A stretch of DNA of 64,000 bases from Holophagales bacterium (GTDB lineage: Bacteria; Acidobacteriota; Thermoanaerobaculia; Multivoradales; Multivoraceae). The translations under genes and the position numbers were made by a program. Below are positions 33,019-41,857 of the stretch, piece by piece. Under the pieces are notes generated by a model that worked only from the letters and a program-made list of their open reading frames with translations, had not been told where the DNA came from and did not search any database. Every line of letters begins with the position of its first letter. Position 1 is the first letter of the stretch. The DNA lies in NCBI GenBank assembly GCA_009837885.1, contig VXSP01000011.1, positions 1 through 64,000 of the forward strand, in the 5' to 3' direction.

Positions 33019-35879
33019 GGCTCCTCTCCGCCGTCCTCGTCCGCGGGCTCGGTCAACGACTGCTCCAGCGCGGCCAACTGCTCCCGCCGGAGCCGGTCCA
33101 GCTCGCGATCGAAGTAGACCTTGCCGTCCACGAGAGTGGTCTGCACGACGGCGTAGGAACTCAGCGGATGCCGGTCGTAGATCACGAGATCGGCGTCCTT
33201 GCCCACCTCGATCGAACCTATGCGGTCCTCGATGCCGAACTGGCGGGCGGGGTTGATCGTGACCAGGGCCAGCGCCGCGTCGTCGGAGAGGCCGCCCCAC
33301 TTGACCGCCTTGGCCGCCTCGTGGTTCAGGTGGCGCATCTCCTCCGCGTCGTCCGAGTTGACCGAGACCAGGACGCCGCGATCCGCCATCAGGGCCGCGT
33401 TGTGGGGGATCGCCTCGTAGGCCTCGACCTTGTAGGCCCACCAGTCGGAGAAGGTGGAAGCGCCGGCGCCGTGGGCCGCGATCTCGTCCGCCACCCGATA
33501 GCCCTCCAGCACGTGCTGCAGCGTCGCGATCCGGAATCCGAGCTCCTCCGCGAGCCGCAGCAACTGGAGGATCTCGTCGGCACGGTAGCTGTGGGCGTGG
33601 ACCAGGCGCTCACCCGCCAGGATCTCGACCAGCGCCTCGTGCTGCAGGTCACGCGCGGGCGGCCGGCTGCGTTCGCCGGCGGCTTCCGCCGCGCGATGGC
33701 GCGCCCAGGCGTCCCGGTACTCGGCCGCCTCCGTGAACGCCTCCCGGATGACGTCGAGAACGCCCATCCGCGTCGCCGGGTAGCGGCGCGGCCCCGGGCC
33801 GAAGGATCGTGACCGCTTCGGGTTCTCGCCGAGCGCGAACTTGATGCCCGGCGGCGCGCCATCGAAACGCAGGCCGTCCGCGTCCTGGCCCCAGCGGAGC
33901 TTCAGCACCTGGTTCTGGCCGCCGATCGGATTCGCGCTGCCGTGAAGTATGTTGACCGTCGTGACGCCGCCGGCGAGCGCCCGGTAGATCGCGACGTCGG
34001 TCGGATCGACCACGTCTTCGATCCGCGCCATCGCGGTCACCGCCAGGCTACCCTCGTTGACGCCCCCCGCGGTCGAGATGTGCGAGTGGGCGTCGAAGAT
34101 GCCCGGCATCAGGTAGCGTCCCCGGGCGTCGATCACGTGCGCGCCACGGGGCGGCCTGACGCCGCTGGCGACCCTGGCGATCCGGCCATCCCGAACGACC
34201 ACCGTGCCGTTCTCGATCGTCTCGCCCGCCATCGTCAGGATGGTGGCGCCCGTGATCGCCAGCACGTCGTCCTCGCGGTAGGGACCGGTCATCGGCACCG
34301 GCGCGTCGCCAGCGAGTTCGGCGTACCTCTCCGCCACGTCGGCCAACCGCATCGGCTCGGGCGCTTCGCTCGACCCGCCGCGTGGACCACCCGGACCGCG
34401 AGGACCGCCTCCGCGCCGTCGCGGTTCCTCCGGTTCCTCGGCCTCCTCGGCCGCTTCCGCCCCGGATGTGCTTTCCGCGGCGGTCTCTTCACTCCCGCCG
34501 TCGTCCCCTTGGTCCTCGGCGTCCTGACCGTCCGATACGGCGTACCGGACGCCGTCGATGAACACCGCCTCGATCCGTGCCGACTCCTGCCACGGGTAGC
34601 CGTCGGCCAGCACGAGGTCCGCCGCCATTCCCGCGGCTACCGTGCCGACCCGGTCGTCCAGCCCGTGGATCGCCGCCGCGTCCCGAGTGAGCGCCCGAAG
34701 CGCCCGCGCGGGTTCGAGGCCGCCCTCGATCGCCCGGCGCACGCCGGCGAGGAAGTCGTCCGGGCCGTTCCCGCCGCCGGAACTGAGTGCGAACTGCACG
34801 CCGGCCTCGGCCAGTTCGACCGGCGTCGTCGGCGCCAGGCGCTCGTGCAGGATCTCGCGGAGCGGCCGGTCCGCGTCCGGATCCCGGTCACGCTCCGGCA
34901 GCGGCTCCGGCCAGTCGAGGTCGACCAGCACCGCCACGCCGGCATCCGCGAGTTCGGCGGCCAGCCGGTAGGCCTCCTGGCCGCCGTACACCGCAAAGTC
35001 GAGATCGAGTTCCTCGCCGAGCCGAAGCGCCCGGTTGATCTCCACCGCGCTCGATCCCGGCAGGAGGATCCGTTCCTCCCCCGAGGCGACGGCCGCCAGG
35101 GGCGCCAGGGTTCGATCGAAGTCCGGCCGCCGCCAGCCGGAGGGATCGGCCTCGTAGGCGGCGGTCGCGGCGGCGTAGTGAGCGGCGTCCAGGAGCAGTT
35201 GCCGGAAGTAGGCGACCCTGCCCATCAGAGCGCCGGGATAGGAGCCGAAGCCGCCGCCACTGCTCAGCGAAGCCACCTGGGCCAGTTCGGGGGCGATCAC
35301 CTGGTGTTCCGGATCGCGACCGGGAACGCCCAGCCGAACCAGCGACAGCCGGCCCGGGAACAGCCCGTCGCCCGGCTTTGCCGCGATCGAGGTGACACCG
35401 GCCTTGCGCCAGGCCTCGACCGCATCCGCGTCCAGCGTCAGGTCGTCAGCCGCCCGCTTCCAGGGGGTCGTGAGCGGCCGATCCTCAGGACCGCGAGGCA
35501 GCGCCCGGTCCGTGTCCGGACGGCGCCGCTGTCCGCCGGGCGCCGGTGCGCCCCCTCCCGGACCGCCTGGAGGCCGCCGGGGCTGCGGCAAACTTCCCAT
35601 CGCGTCGATCAACCCTGGAAAGACCGTGAGTCCCTCGCCGTCGATGACCCACGCGTGAGCCGGGATCGCCGCGTCCTCGGCGACCGCCGTGATCGTCCCG
35701 TTCTCGATGACGACGGTCGCCCGCTCCAGCACCGTGCCGTCGCCGACCTCGACCCGCACGCCCTCGATCGCGTAGAACGGCGGTGGCTCCGGTGGTGGGC
35801 CGGCGATGAGCGGCACGGTGACGAACAACGCTACGCCTGCCAAGCGAAGCGCCCGTCCGGTAGTGGCGATCACCTCCAT
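33015..35879 (-). CDS. Secreted double amidohydrolase (two fused modules)
   Basis: 954 residues: signal peptide ~1-26, then two amidohydrolase modules. The first (~40-450) has VFPGLIDAMGSL where the D-x-H-x-H motif should be, so it lacks metal His. The second (~530-940) is complete: PGIFDAHSHIS near 597, VHAHSYRADEILQ, TLQHVLEGYRV and VSVNSDDAEEM, with DRIGSIEVGKDADLVIYD at the end. A Pro/Gly-rich stretch (RRPPGGPGG) and an acidic EEAEEPEEP linker lie inside. Such exported proteins may hydrolyse peptides or cyclic amides. Only one of the three modules in this pair of genes seems catalytic. Confidence 0.82.
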   Translation of the reverse strand: MEVIATTGRALRLAGVALFVTVPLIAGPPPEPPPFYAIEGVRVEVGDGTVLERATVVIENGTITAVAEDAAIPAHAWVIDGEGLTVFPGLIDAMGSLPQPRRPPGGPGGGAPAPGGQRRRPDTDRALPRGPEDRPLTTPWKRAADDLTLDADAVEAWRKAGVTSIAAKPGDGLFPGRLSLVRLGVPGRDPEHQVIAPELAQVASLSSGGGFGSYPGALMGRVAYFRQLLLDAAHYAAATAAYEADPSGWRRPDFDRTLAPLAAVASGEERILLPGSSAVEINRALRLGEELDLDFAVYGGQEAYRLAAELADAGVAVLVDLDWPEPLPERDRDPDADRPLREILHERLAPTTPVELAEAGVQFALSSGGGNGPDDFLAGVRRAIEGGLEPARALRALTRDAAAIHGLDDRVGTVAAGMAADLVLADGYPWQESARIEAVFIDGVRYAVSDGQDAEDQGDDGGSEETAAESTSGAEAAEEAEEPEEPRRRGGGPRGPGGPRGGSSEAPEPMRLADVAERYAELAGDAPVPMTGPYREDDVLAITGATILTMAGETIENGTVVVRDGRIARVASGVRPPRGAHVIDARGRYLMPGIFDAHSHISTAGGVNEGSLAVTAMARIEDVVDPTDVAIYRALAGGVTTVNILHGSANPIGGQNQVLKLRWGQDADGLRFDGAPPGIKFALGENPKRSRSFGPGPRRYPATRMGVLDVIREAFTEAAEYRDAWARHRAAEAAGERSRPPARDLQHEALVEILAGERLVHAHSYRADEILQLLRLAEELGFRIATLQHVLEGYRVADEIAAHGAGASTFSDWWAYKVEAYEAIPHNAALMADRGVLVSVNSDDAEEMRHLNHEAAKAVKWGGLSDDAALALVTINPARQFGIEDRIGSIEVGKDADLVIYDRHPLSSYAVVQTTLVDGKVYFDRELDRLRREQLAALEQSLTEPADEDGGEEP

Positions 35880-35963
35880 CGTGAATCGCGGCAGCCTACC
35901 AGCCTGCGAACCCGGTCATCCGTATGGCCGGAAGCCGTCAGACTGAGCCGGGGCCCGCTCGCC

Positions 35964-36632
35964 CTATGGGTCCGGCAAGCCGTTGCGCGGACACCAGTCG
36001 GCCAGGGTGCAGTTCGCGCAGTCGGGCCGCCGCGCGACGCAGACACGACGGCCATGCCAGATGATCGCGTGGCCCATGAAGATCCACTTGTCCTGCGGCA
36101 GCCGGTTCATCAGGTCCCGCTCGATCTTGACCGCGTCCTTCTCGGGGCTGATGCCCAGGCGGCGGGCCAGGCGGCCGATGTGGGTATCGACGACCACGCC
36201 GACCGGCTTCCTGAACCAGGTGCCGAGCACCACGTTCGCCGTCTTCCGCGCCACGCCGGGCAGCGTGATCAGATCCTCCATCGTGTCCGGTACCTCGCCG
36301 CCGAACTCGTCCACGATCTTGCGCGCGGCGCCGAGAACGCTCTTCGTCTTGTTGCGGAAGAACCCGGTGCTCCGGATCTCCTGTTCGAAGGTGGCCACGT
36401 CCGCGTTCGCGAAGTCCTCGGCGGTCCGGTAGCGCTCGAACAGCGTCTCCGACACGAGGTTGACCCTCACATCGGTCGACTGGGCCGAGAGGATTGTCGC
36501 GATGAGGAGCTGCAGCGCGTTCTCGTGCCGGAGTTCGCAGTCCGCGTCCGGGTACAAGCGTTCCAGCTCCGCGAGCACTTCCTGGAGCGCCGACTCGGTG
36601 ATCGGCTCGAACGGACCTTCCGCCTTGGCCAT
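35964..36632 (-). CDS. nth: Endonuclease III (DNA glycosylase/AP lyase)
   Basis: 222 residues, normal size. Helix-hairpin-helix LPGVARKTANVVL with the catalytic Lys in RKTA, the catalytic Asp in VDTHIGRLARRLG, and the [4Fe-4S] ligands C198, C205, C208, C214 (spacing 6-2-5) are all present. It excises oxidised pyrimidines and cuts the abasic site in base excision repair. Its ATG follows the stop of the M20 hydrolase gene directly (TAGATG), so both are probably on one transcript despite unrelated roles. Confidence 0.95.
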   Translation of the reverse strand: MAKAEGPFEPITESALQEVLAELERLYPDADCELRHENALQLLIATILSAQSTDVRVNLVSETLFERYRTAEDFANADVATFEQEIRSTGFFRNKTKSVLGAARKIVDEFGGEVPDTMEDLITLPGVARKTANVVLGTWFRKPVGVVVDTHIGRLARRLGISPEKDAVKIERDLMNRLPQDKWIFMGHAIIWHGRRVCVARRPDCANCTLADWCPRNGLPDP

Positions 36633-37967
36633 CTAGGGCCGCAGCAGGTCGAGGACCGCCAGGGTCATCGCCTCGACCCCGGCGCGGATCGACGGCTCCG
36701 GCTCGATGCGGAAGAAGGGCGAGTGGTGTCCCGGCACCGGCGGTCCGCCGGCCTCCTCCGCTTCCAGGTCCGCAGGGTCCGTGCCGCCGACGTTGAAGTA
36801 GGTGCCGGGCACCTTGTGCTCGGTGCGGACGAAGTAGGCGAAGTCCTCGGCGCCCATGCCCGAGGGAGGCGCGCTGTAGAACACGTCATCGCCCATGCCG
36901 GCGGCGATCGCGGCCCGCACCCGGACCGCGAGTTCCGGGTCGTTCATGGTGACCGGCGTCGATTCCTTCGTGCGCACCACCTTCGGCAGCAGCGAGGCCG
37001 GAAGTCCGGCCGCCCTGCCGACACCCTCCGCGATCCTCTCGATCGCCGACAGCAACTGCTCCCGCGTCTCCTCGTTGTTCGCCCGCACCGTGAGCTGCAG
37101 TTCCACCCGGTCCGGGATCACGTTGTGCTTGAAGCCGCCGTGGATCGCGCCGACCGTCACGACACCTGGGTCGAGCGGGTTGAGTTCGCGGCTGACGATG
37201 CCCTGGAGCGCGACGACGAGCTGCGCCGCGATGTAGATCGGGTCCTTGCCCCGGTGCGGCGACGCCCCGTGCGCGCCGACTCCGAACACCGTGATGTCGA
37301 CGCTGTCCGAGGACGACGCGAGCAGACCCGGCGGCACCTCGATCTTCCCCGCCGGCCTGCCCGCCGAGACGTGGAGCGCCAGCGCGTAGTCCGGCACGCC
37401 GAAGCGCTCGTACAGGCCGTCCTCGAGCATCTCGCGGGCGCCCATGATCCGCTCTTCCGCCGGCTGGCCGACGAACATGACCGTGCCCGACCACCGGTCG
37501 CGCATCGCGGCGAGCCGCCTCGCCACGCCGACCATCGTCGTGATGTGCATGTCGTGTCCGCAGGCGTGCATGACCGGGACCTCTTCGCCGGAGAGGTCGA
37601 CCTGGGTCACGGTAGAGGCGTAGGGCAGCTCGGACTTCTCCGCCACCGGCAAGCCGTCCATGTCGGCCCGCACGAGGACCAGCGGACCGTCGCCGTTCCT
37701 CATCATGCCGACGATGCCGGTGCGGCCGATGCCTTCCGTCACCTCGACGCCGGACTTGCGGAGTTCGTCGGCGAGGCGGGCGGCCGTCTCGTGCTCCAGG
37801 AAGGAGAGCTCGGGGTTGCGGTGGAAGTGCTCGAAGAGCGACTTCAGCTCGGCCTGGTAGTCCTCCGCGATCGCGTCGGAGAGGCTCTGGGCGGAACCCG
37901 TCTCCGGTCCCGCGAGGAGCGCCGGCAACAGAAGCGCAGCGGCGAGCGCGAAGCGGTTGGCGCGCAC
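36633..37967 (-). CDS. Exported M20-family amidohydrolase/peptidase
   Basis: 444 residues from the GTG at 37967, 2 nt after the stop of the TlpA-like gene; it yields a signal peptide (FALAAALLLPALLAG). M20 signatures are complete: RADMDGLPVAEKSELPYAS, MHACGHDMHITTM (metal His and Asp), FVGQPAEERIMGA (Glu), AHGASPHRGKDP in the dimerisation domain, and PVPGHHSPFF near the end. Members cleave N-acyl amino acids, hippurate or dipeptides. An exported form suggests work on peptides or acylated amino acids outside the cytoplasm. The exact substrate is not readable. Confidence 0.9.
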   Translation of the reverse strand: MRANRFALAAALLLPALLAGPETGSAQSLSDAIAEDYQAELKSLFEHFHRNPELSFLEHETAARLADELRKSGVEVTEGIGRTGIVGMMRNGDGPLVLVRADMDGLPVAEKSELPYASTVTQVDLSGEEVPVMHACGHDMHITTMVGVARRLAAMRDRWSGTVMFVGQPAEERIMGAREMLEDGLYERFGVPDYALALHVSAGRPAGKIEVPPGLLASSSDSVDITVFGVGAHGASPHRGKDPIYIAAQLVVALQGIVSRELNPLDPGVVTVGAIHGGFKHNVIPDRVELQLTVRANNEETREQLLSAIERIAEGVGRAAGLPASLLPKVVRTKESTPVTMNDPELAVRVRAAIAAGMGDDVFYSAPPSGMGAEDFAYFVRTEHKVPGTYFNVGGTDPADLEAEEAGGPPVPGHHSPFFRIEPEPSIRAGVEAMTLAVLDLLRP

Positions 37968-37969
37968 CG

Positions 37970-39166
37970 CTAGCCCACCGTCTCTTCGATCAGGGCCAGG
38001 AAGTCGTCGGGCAGGCCGCTCGTCCTGGCCAGGATCCGGCCCTGTTCGTCGAGGAGGATGTAGGTGGGAAAGCCGCTGACGTCGAGGACCTTCGTCAACT
38101 CGCTCGTCATGCCGACATGCCAGTTCACCCACGGCATCGGTTCCTTCTCCATGAACTCGACCGCCGTCTCCAGCTCCGCGTCGACGCTGACGGCCAGCAG
38201 CACGAAGCGGTCCGCGGGGAGTTCCTCGACCAGTCTGCGCAACTCGGGCAACGCCGCGATGCATGGCTTGCACCAGGTTGCCCAGAAGTCGAGGAGCACG
38301 ACCCGGCCCCTGTAGTCCGACAGCGCCTCCTCGACGCCGTCCATGCGGCTGCCGTTCAGATCAGGCACGACACTTCCAACCGTGGCGTGCCGGATGCTGC
38401 GGATCAGGTCGGTCTCGGCATCCGCGAAGGTCCCGGCGCCCATTCTCATCCCGAACAGGAGCGCCTCGTCCTCGACGCCCGCGCTCAGTCCTTCCGCAGC
38501 GTCGAGAGCGGCCTCCTTTCTGGCCGAACGCTCCTCCTCGGACAGCGCTTCCGCGTTGACGGCCGCCATCCTTCCCAGAGTCAGGAAGTAGCGACCCGCC
38601 GCGCGCAACACCGGATCCTCGGCCTCGCTCGCCAGCTCCTCGAAGAACCTGTCCGTCGCGGGCCGGGCGGATTCGCCGTCGTCGCGGAAGCGTCGGAGCA
38701 TGTTCATCCGGGCAAGCGTCATCCCCCACGCCCCGAAGTCCGGGGCGTACTCGAGAAGAGCCTTCGCTCCGCGGTAGGCGTACTCATCGCCCTTCCTCGT
38801 CATGGCGGCCTGATTCGTCAGAAACTGCGCCGCGTCGACCGACCGCTCGTGCGCGCCGCCCTCTTCGAGAATCGCAATCGCCGCCGCGGCGGCACGTTCA
38901 ACGTCGGGTGGCCCGGGAGCCTCCCCGCCCTCTGAACTCTCGGAGTCGTTCTCCGAACCCGGACTGCTCGGACGACTCCGCATCCACTCACCTTGACGGT
39001 TGATGTAGTCCGTCACGACTTCCCAGTCGGGACCGACTTCAGCGACGAGCGCGGCGAACTCCTCGTTCGCGCTGGGGACCTCCTCGCCAGCCGCGCCTCC
39101 GCAGGCTGCCGCCAGCAGCAGGAGCACCACTACGAGTGCGATGAGTGTGCGATCGGACGTGTTCAT
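37970..39166 (-). CDS. Lipoprotein with C-terminal TlpA-like thioredoxin domain
   Basis: 398 residues. A lipobox (LLAAAC, C22) marks a lipoprotein. Residues ~35-260 are helical and Ala/Glu-rich without a family that I recognise. The C-terminal ~135 residues are a TlpA/ResA-type thioredoxin with VVLLDFWATWCKPCIAALPEL (WCKPC near residue 295) and a cis-Pro in SGFPTYILLD. Such proteins reduce or exchange disulfides in the periplasm, for example in cytochrome c maturation. It is the first gene of a minus-strand run with the M20 hydrolase and nth. Confidence 0.87.
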   Translation of the reverse strand: MNTSDRTLIALVVVLLLLAAACGGAAGEEVPSANEEFAALVAEVGPDWEVVTDYINRQGEWMRSRPSSPGSENDSESSEGGEAPGPPDVERAAAAAIAILEEGGAHERSVDAAQFLTNQAAMTRKGDEYAYRGAKALLEYAPDFGAWGMTLARMNMLRRFRDDGESARPATDRFFEELASEAEDPVLRAAGRYFLTLGRMAAVNAEALSEEERSARKEAALDAAEGLSAGVEDEALLFGMRMGAGTFADAETDLIRSIRHATVGSVVPDLNGSRMDGVEEALSDYRGRVVLLDFWATWCKPCIAALPELRRLVEELPADRFVLLAVSVDAELETAVEFMEKEPMPWVNWHVGMTSELTKVLDVSGFPTYILLDEQGRILARTSGLPDDFLALIEETVG

Positions 39167-39317
39167 CGAACAGGACCTCCCAGGGAACAGGTTCGTCGGT
39201 GAGGTCCCATCCTAGTGGCCAGACGGCGCCACTCCGCCGAACTCCGGTGCACCCATCCGAGATCTGCGCTGTTTCTCCGTCTAAGTCAGTAGCGGGACTG
39301 ACAGAAAGGAGACCATA

Positions 39318-39599
39318 TTGCTACAAGACGCTACAATTGCTACGATCCCTCCCGTGCCCAAGATCACCCAGAGGCAGCTACGCAACGACTCCGCGAAGGT
39401 GCTCCGCGCCGTTCAGGAGGGCCAATCCATGACCATTACGCGAAACGGGACTCCGGTAGCCGAACTGCGGCCGCTGGCCGCTCGGCGATTCGTGTCCCGC
39501 GTCGTTCTCGAGGAAGCCGCGAAGACCGCTCCCCGGATCGATGCGCGCCGCTTCCGGAACGACGTCGACGCGATCGTCGATCCCCGGGTCCATGAGTAG
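39318..39599 (+). CDS. Phd/YefM-family antitoxin
   Basis: 93 residues from a TTG at 39318, supported by AAAGGAG 6 nt before. A GTG at 39354 would start closer to the typical family N-terminus (PKITQRQLRNDS) and give 81 residues; I could not decide fully between them. The DNA-binding/antitoxin core is TQRQLRNDSAKVLRAVQEG followed by ITRNGTPVAELRPL; the C-terminal tail would wrap the toxin. Phd/YefM antitoxins neutralise a toxin and repress their own promoter. The PIN-domain gene 26 nt downstream is the expected partner. Confidence 0.85.
   Translation: MLQDATIATIPPVPKITQRQLRNDSAKVLRAVQEGQSMTITRNGTPVAELRPLAARRFVSRVVLEEAAKTAPRIDARRFRNDVDAIVDPRVHE
39320..39343 (+). promoter_or_regulatory. Three GCTAC repeats at the antitoxin start
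   Basis: GCTAC recurs at 39320, 39330 and 39339, a 9-10 bp spacing close to one helical turn, with CAA or GA following. It lies within the first codons if the TTG start is real, or just upstream of the GTG start. Such iterons would suit self-repression by the antitoxin. The repeat is short and may be chance. Confidence 0.3.
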
Positions 39600-39625
39600 G
39601 GAAGCGCGGAGCGGAACCACCCGAC

Positions 39626-40096
39626 ATGAGCTCTGCCGTACAGCCTCTTCACGCACCGGCGCCTGAAGCCGGATTCCAGGCCAGCCAGGCACTCACCGGC
39701 GACAGCCACGGCCTGCTGGATACGTCCGTCATCGTCGACTACGACCTGATCGACCCTTCGAAACTTCCGGATCTCTCCGCCGTTTCGGCCCTCACGATCG
39801 CCGAACTCACGGTCGGACCTCTGGCAGCCGGTCAGGATGCCGAGGAACGAGCCCGCCGGCAGGACCGCCTGCAGTGGGCCGCCACCACCTGGGACCCCCT
39901 GCCATTCAACAATGCGGCGGCGCGCGCCTACGGCCGCATCTACTCCGCGCTCGTGGTCCGGGGTCCCGTCGGCCGCCGGCGCCTCGCCGACCTGCTGGTC
40001 GCCGCCGTCGCGCTGGCCAACGACCTGCCCCTCTACACCAGAAACGCCGCCGACCTGCGTGGCCTCGAGGAGTTGCTCGCCATCCGATCCATGTAG
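39626..40096 (+). CDS. PIN-domain ribonuclease toxin (VapC type)
   Basis: 156 residues. The PIN acidic residues are present: GLLDTSVIVDYD (first Asp), LTIAELTVG (Glu) and the later RRLADLLVAAVALANDLPLYTRN (Asp). VapC toxins cut tRNA or rRNA and are blocked by their antitoxin; the Phd/YefM-type gene upstream fits. About 28 residues precede the PIN start (usually the protein begins near GLLDTS), an unusual extension, but no better start codon is seen in frame. The gene ends 13 nt from the convergent pdxA. Confidence 0.85.
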   Translation: MSSAVQPLHAPAPEAGFQASQALTGDSHGLLDTSVIVDYDLIDPSKLPDLSAVSALTIAELTVGPLAAGQDAEERARRQDRLQWAATTWDPLPFNNAAARAYGRIYSALVVRGPVGRRRLADLLVAAVALANDLPLYTRNAADLRGLEELLAIRSM

Positions 40097-40109
40097 CGCC
40101 TCCGGCGCC

Positions 40110-41093
40110 CTAGTCGACGCGCCCCGCCAGCTTCCACGCGTAGTCGAGGGCGTGGCCCAGCGAGTCGGTGAACGCCTTGCCCTGCCACGCGATGTCGAAG
40201 GCCGTGCCGTGGTCCACCGACGTGCGGATGATCGGCAGGCCGATCGTCACGTTGACGCCCCGCTCGAAACCGTAGAGCTTCATCGGCGCATGACCCTGGT
40301 CGTGGTACATGCAGACGACGGCGTCGTACCGGTCGAGATGGATCGCCTGGCGGAAGACCGTGTCCGTGGGATGCGGACCGGACACGTCGAGCCCGTCCGC
40401 CGCAGCCCGTTCGATCGTCGGCCGGATGATCTCCTCGTCCTCGGTACCGAACAGGCCGTGCTCCCCGGCATGCGGGTTCAGCCCGCAGACGGCGATCCGC
40501 GGCCGCTCGATGAACCGCGACAGGGCCCCGTGGGTCAGATCGATCACCTTGCGGATCCGCACTGGTTCCACCCGCTCGATCGCCTCGCGCAGGCTGACAT
40601 GGGCGCTGACGTGAGTCACCGCCAGTTCCGGCACCGTCAACATCATCGCAAAGTCGCGGATGCCGCACAGCCCCGCAATGAACTCGGTATGCCCCTGGAA
40701 GTCCGGCCGCGACATCCTCGTCGCCTCCTTGTTCATCGGCAGCGTGACGACCCCGGCCACCTTGCCCGCCAACGCGTCACGCGTAGCGCAGTCGACATAC
40801 GCCAAAGCCGCCGCGCCCGCCTTTCGACTCAGGACGCCCGGGGTCACTTCTTCCACAGTCAATAGCCGTAGATCACGGACATTCAGCACTCCTTCGACCG
40901 TCTCGCCTGCCCGATCGATGGAGTGAATCGACACCCCCAGTTCCAGCACGTCGGCCGCGCGCATCAACACCGACGTGTCGCCATACACCACGGCCTCGTT
41001 GCCCAGCAGCCCCTCCGCAAACCGGCGCACCGCGATCTCCGGACCAACACCCGAAGCATCCCCCATCGTCACCGCCATCGGCCGCCCTGCCAT
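40110..41093 (-). CDS. pdxA: 4-hydroxythreonine-4-phosphate dehydrogenase (PdxA family)
   Basis: 327 residues. Typical PdxA sequence: AVTMGDASGVGPEI at the start, TLPMNKEA, FQGHTEF with the metal/substrate His, AVCGLNPHAGEHG, YHDQGHAPMK and a late RTSVDHGTAFDIA. It oxidises 4-phosphohydroxy-L-threonine in vitamin B6 (PLP) synthesis. The close PdxA2 (erythronate/threonate 4-phosphate) enzymes share these motifs; without pathway neighbours I cannot exclude that role. Toxin-antitoxin genes flank it on both sides. Confidence 0.9.
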   Translation of the reverse strand: MAGRPMAVTMGDASGVGPEIAVRRFAEGLLGNEAVVYGDTSVLMRAADVLELGVSIHSIDRAGETVEGVLNVRDLRLLTVEEVTPGVLSRKAGAAALAYVDCATRDALAGKVAGVVTLPMNKEATRMSRPDFQGHTEFIAGLCGIRDFAMMLTVPELAVTHVSAHVSLREAIERVEPVRIRKVIDLTHGALSRFIERPRIAVCGLNPHAGEHGLFGTEDEEIIRPTIERAAADGLDVSGPHPTDTVFRQAIHLDRYDAVVCMYHDQGHAPMKLYGFERGVNVTIGLPIIRTSVDHGTAFDIAWQGKAFTDSLGHALDYAWKLAGRVD

Positions 41094-41193
41094 ACGGGGA
41101 ATCTACTCTGCCCCCCAGGCAACGACCGCCAGCCAGGGCCAGTCGTGTAGCAACCGGAGGAAGCTACCGGGACGGCACACAGCACAGTGGCCT

Positions 41194-41215
41194 AACTTGC
41201 CAGACTTGATAAGTT
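41194..41215 (+). promoter_or_regulatory. Possible AbiEi operator/promoter
   Basis: AACTT (41194-41198) and AAGTT (41211-41215) form a short inverted repeat just before the antitoxin ATG (41222). ACTTG is repeated inside, and TTGATAAG could be a -10 region. No Shine-Dalgarno is seen, so the message may be nearly leaderless. AbiEi antitoxins repress their own promoters through inverted repeats. Weak, pattern-only evidence. Confidence 0.25.
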
Positions 41216-41221
41216 CCTTCC

Positions 41222-41857
41222 ATGAGATTCGAGGATCTCGTGGCCGCGGTCGCCGACGAGCCCGTCTTCGAGACCGGCCTGCTGCTCGCCGGACCGCGCG
41301 ACGCCGGTAACGTCAGGCGGCAACTGTCGCGCTGGGTCCGCGGCGGCAGAGTCCAGCAGATGCGGCGCGGCCTGTATGCGCTGGCGCCGCCCTGGCAGCG
41401 CCGCGTCCCGCATCCGTTCCTGCTCGCCAACCGTCTGGCGCCGGGTTCCTACGTCAGCGGCCCGGCGGCGCTGGCCTTCGCGCATGCCATCCCCGAGTAC
41501 GCGCCGGAAGTCACGAGCGTGACACCCGGACGGCCGCACATCCGGCGGCTCCCTTCGGGCCGCTTCTCCTTCCGCCACCTCAAGGCGGACCGGTTCTTCG
41601 GCTACAGGCTGCTCGACCTGGGCGGCGATCAACGCGCGTTCGTGGCGACCCCGGAGAAGGCCCTGCTCGACTCCGTCTACCTGCAACCCGGCGGCGACGA
41701 CAGGGAGTTCCTGCGGGAACTCCGACTTGACTTCGGCGCCCTCGATCTGAACGCCCTCGATCGGGCGGCGGCGCGATTCGGCGCGCCGAAAACGACTCGA
41801 GCCGCCGGCCGCATCAGCGAGCTCGCCGCCGAGGCGCCCGGGTACGACCCGCTGTGA
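41222..41857 (+). CDS. AbiEi-like antitoxin/regulator (type IV toxin-antitoxin)
   Basis: 211 residues. The N-terminal winged-helix region (NVRRQLSRWVRGGRVQQMRR then GLYALAPP) and following FLLANRLAPGSYVSGPAALAFAHAI, with ATPEKALLDSVYL in the second half, match the AbiEi family. AbiEi represses its operon and protects against the AbiEii nucleotidyltransferase without direct binding. The stop codon overlaps the GTG start of the AbiEii-like gene (GTGA), so the pair is co-translated. These modules serve in phage abortive infection or in plasmid and island maintenance. Confidence 0.86.
   Translation: MRFEDLVAAVADEPVFETGLLLAGPRDAGNVRRQLSRWVRGGRVQQMRRGLYALAPPWQRRVPHPFLLANRLAPGSYVSGPAALAFAHAIPEYAPEVTSVTPGRPHIRRLPSGRFSFRHLKADRFFGYRLLDLGGDQRAFVATPEKALLDSVYLQPGGDDREFLRELRLDFGALDLNALDRAAARFGAPKTTRAAGRISELAAEAPGYDPL

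Noticed and set aside
33942-37973. A 1343-codon open frame on the plus strand
   Set aside because: It runs antisense to the amidohydrolase, nth and M20 genes, all of which have clear family motifs; it is low-complexity Arg/Asp/His-rich sequence and a by-product of GC-rich codon use.
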